Shown piece after piece: positions 62,804-64,000 of a stretch of DNA of 64,000 nucleotides. Origin of the DNA: Symbiodinium natans (taxonomy: Eukaryota; Sar; Dinophyceae; Suessiales; Symbiodiniaceae); contig CAJNDS010001224.1 of NCBI GenBank assembly GCA_905221605.1, forward strand, positions 1,600,556 through 1,664,555, given 5' to 3'. The position numbers were made by a program, and so were the translations under genes. How positions within the stretch are numbered: position 1 is the stretch's first letter; each line of letters begins with the position of its first letter. The notes beneath the pieces were generated by a model. It was not told where the DNA came from. It was given only the letters and a program-made list of their open reading frames with translations, and ran no database searches.

Positions 62804-62894
62804 GCTCCACTTCCAGTGGACCGGCTCGGACGCGAACAACAACGGCAACGCGGGCAACGGCCGGGCCGGCACCGACCGCTCGAACCTCGTACAG
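62804..62894 (+). CDS. DD3-3 family protein, exon 7
   Basis: After GACGGAG the exon reads LHFQWTGSDANNNGNAGNGR and AGTDRSNLVQ, the family's conserved HFQWTGS...GTDRSNLV block. It joins exon 6 (DLAK + T + LHFQW) across a GT donor at 24097 or 42408. A GC donor (GCGCCT) at 62895 is likely. Later exons were not found in the window, so the gene probably continues beyond it. Confidence 0.8.
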
Positions 62895-62927
62895 GCGCCT
62901 TAAAGGGCGGGCTCATAGGGCTCATGG

Positions 62928-62976
62928 GGTTTAGGGTTTAGGGTTTAGGGTTTGGGGTTTGGGGTTTAGGGTTTAT
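62928..62976. repeat. Interstitial TTTAGGG array in DD3-3 intron 7
   Basis: Six to seven TTTAGGG/TTTGGGG units 33 bp after exon 7. Confidence 0.85.
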
Positions 62977-64000
62977 AGGGGTTAGGGAACCTGGTACAGG
63001 CACCTGAACTAGGGCTATACAGGTTCATAGGCCTACCTGCTGGCTGTTAGCAGGGGATGCGGGAACTAGGCACCTTAAATGCCCCTATGTATGGCAGGGT
63101 TTAGGGTTTAAATGGGTTTAAGGTTTAAGGTTGTGCCCCATGTGGGACGAGATATGCATATATAGGATACTGTACTTCGCTCCCTCATTCCCGAGCAAGA
63201 AGGCCAGCAGGGGTTTCGAGGCAGGGCTTGGCTTGAGGCCTTCCCAAAGTGATACAGGCACGAACACCTACAAAAACCTGCAGAGTCCCTAGCATCAACT
63301 GTGGCAGTGCCCCCAAATCCACACAGATGCTACCCCCCCCTGAAACCTGAACCCTGAACCGAGGGGTAGAGGCTTTGTGTGTGGACCGGGATCGTTTCGG
63401 GAGGTTCAGGGATGCCTGGGGTCTGATGCGTCTCTAAGGGTGGCTTTATGGGCCCTTACTACGGTCCCTTACCTCCTTCTTAAAAGGGTTCTGATGTATG
63501 GGCCCTTAGCTTGCATAGAGTTTGTAAAGGGGCCCCCTTTAAGGGCCCATACGAAGGGACCATGTAGCTACCCTTAGAGAGTCGCATGCGTATGGGGGGG
63601 AACCCTGAACCCGAAACGGAGGGGACATGGGCGGGGAGGTTGGACCCCCATGCAAAAGCCTGTATAAACCCAAAAAACCCTTGAGATAATAGGGTGTTTA
63701 GCTTCAGGGTTTTTACCGTTTTGGAGCAAAACATCAAAAAAGAACAGGGAGGGGGGGGGGGGTCATATGGACACCGGCGCGGAGCATTCTTCCTAACGTC
63801 GGACATCTTCGGTTACGTTTTTCAACGGCTGCGCCCAAAGCCCTGCACGACTGCCAGGGCAATGGGGGGGGGGGGGGGGTGAGGCTGCGGGGGATCCTGC
63901 GTTTGGGGTTTTGGGTTTAGAGCTGCGACGCAGCCTTTTCAGGTGCAGTCCAGGTCGGAGACGGTCCCTCTCCCGATCGAACGGCATACCCTGTTGCCCC
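62977..64000. other. No further exon recognised
   Basis: Presumed intron of the DD3-3 gene or intergenic DNA, with G runs near 63750 and 63865. A segment at 62988-63005 (GGAACCTGGTACAGGCACC) echoes the end of exon 7 (CGAACCTCGTACAGGCGCC), possibly a small duplication. Confidence 0.4.

Noticed and set aside
61577-62941. Long open frames (e.g. 251, 244 and 218 residues) across the palindrome array
   Set aside because: They occur on both strands and repeat phrases such as KTIFFSRKRW. They are produced by the repeat, not by a gene.

Overview
The window looks like nuclear DNA of a dinoflagellate, most likely of the Symbiodiniaceae type. The evidence is: many small interstitial arrays of the TTTAGGG/CCCTAAA telomere unit, a spread-out host gene whose inferred introns use GA, GC and GT donors with AG|G-type acceptors, a spliced-leader-like motif inside an LTR, and a GC-rich Ty3/Gypsy-type retrotransposon whose Gag carries CCCH zinc fingers. 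No species can be named from the sequence alone.

Layout. Positions 1-20 kb are gene-poor and repeat-rich. They hold one non-LTR retrotransposon reverse transcriptase ORF (5735-7657) framed by ~0.5 kb direct repeats, simple repeats, interstitial telomere-like arrays, small inverted-repeat elements and two short orphan exon-like fragments (a PP2C-like exon near 10.0 kb and a weak AlkB-like one near 12.3 kb). A host gene for a secreted protein of the DD3-3 family starts at 20283. Its seven recognisable exons run to 62894, and the gene probably continues past the window. Its intron 6 is inflated by mobile DNA.

The main content is a giant LTR retrotransposon on the minus strand inside that intron. 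The complete copy is 42769-60030 (about 17.3 kb). It has identical 300-bp LTRs (TGTGA...TCACA), a short target duplication, a PBS-like site, a CCCH-finger Gag, a protease, an RT connection/RNase H/integrase block, and then, after the integrase, the RT fingers/palm with YVDD. The RT therefore appears split and permuted. A Tpt1/KptA-type RNA 2'-phosphotransferase domain follows in the same frame, then an ORF with a C2H2 finger, then an ORF with RanBP2-type fingers, a membrane segment, a SWIM finger and a phospholipase-D-type HKD domain.

An earlier copy (24458-41092) is cut off at a 100-N gap. Position 41193 onward repeats the sequence from about 22882 onward, including host exons 5 and 6, so the scaffold holds about 18.2 kb twice. 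The copies differ by SNPs and by different frameshifting indels. This is either a recent tandem duplication or two haplotypes/strains placed end to end.

Right of the retrotransposon, 60073-62722 is another element-like block. It has inverted termini in (TA)n, degenerate ~100-bp palindromic repeats, and a dense array of near-identical perfect palindromes centred on CTCGAG. Host exon 7 lies just beyond it.
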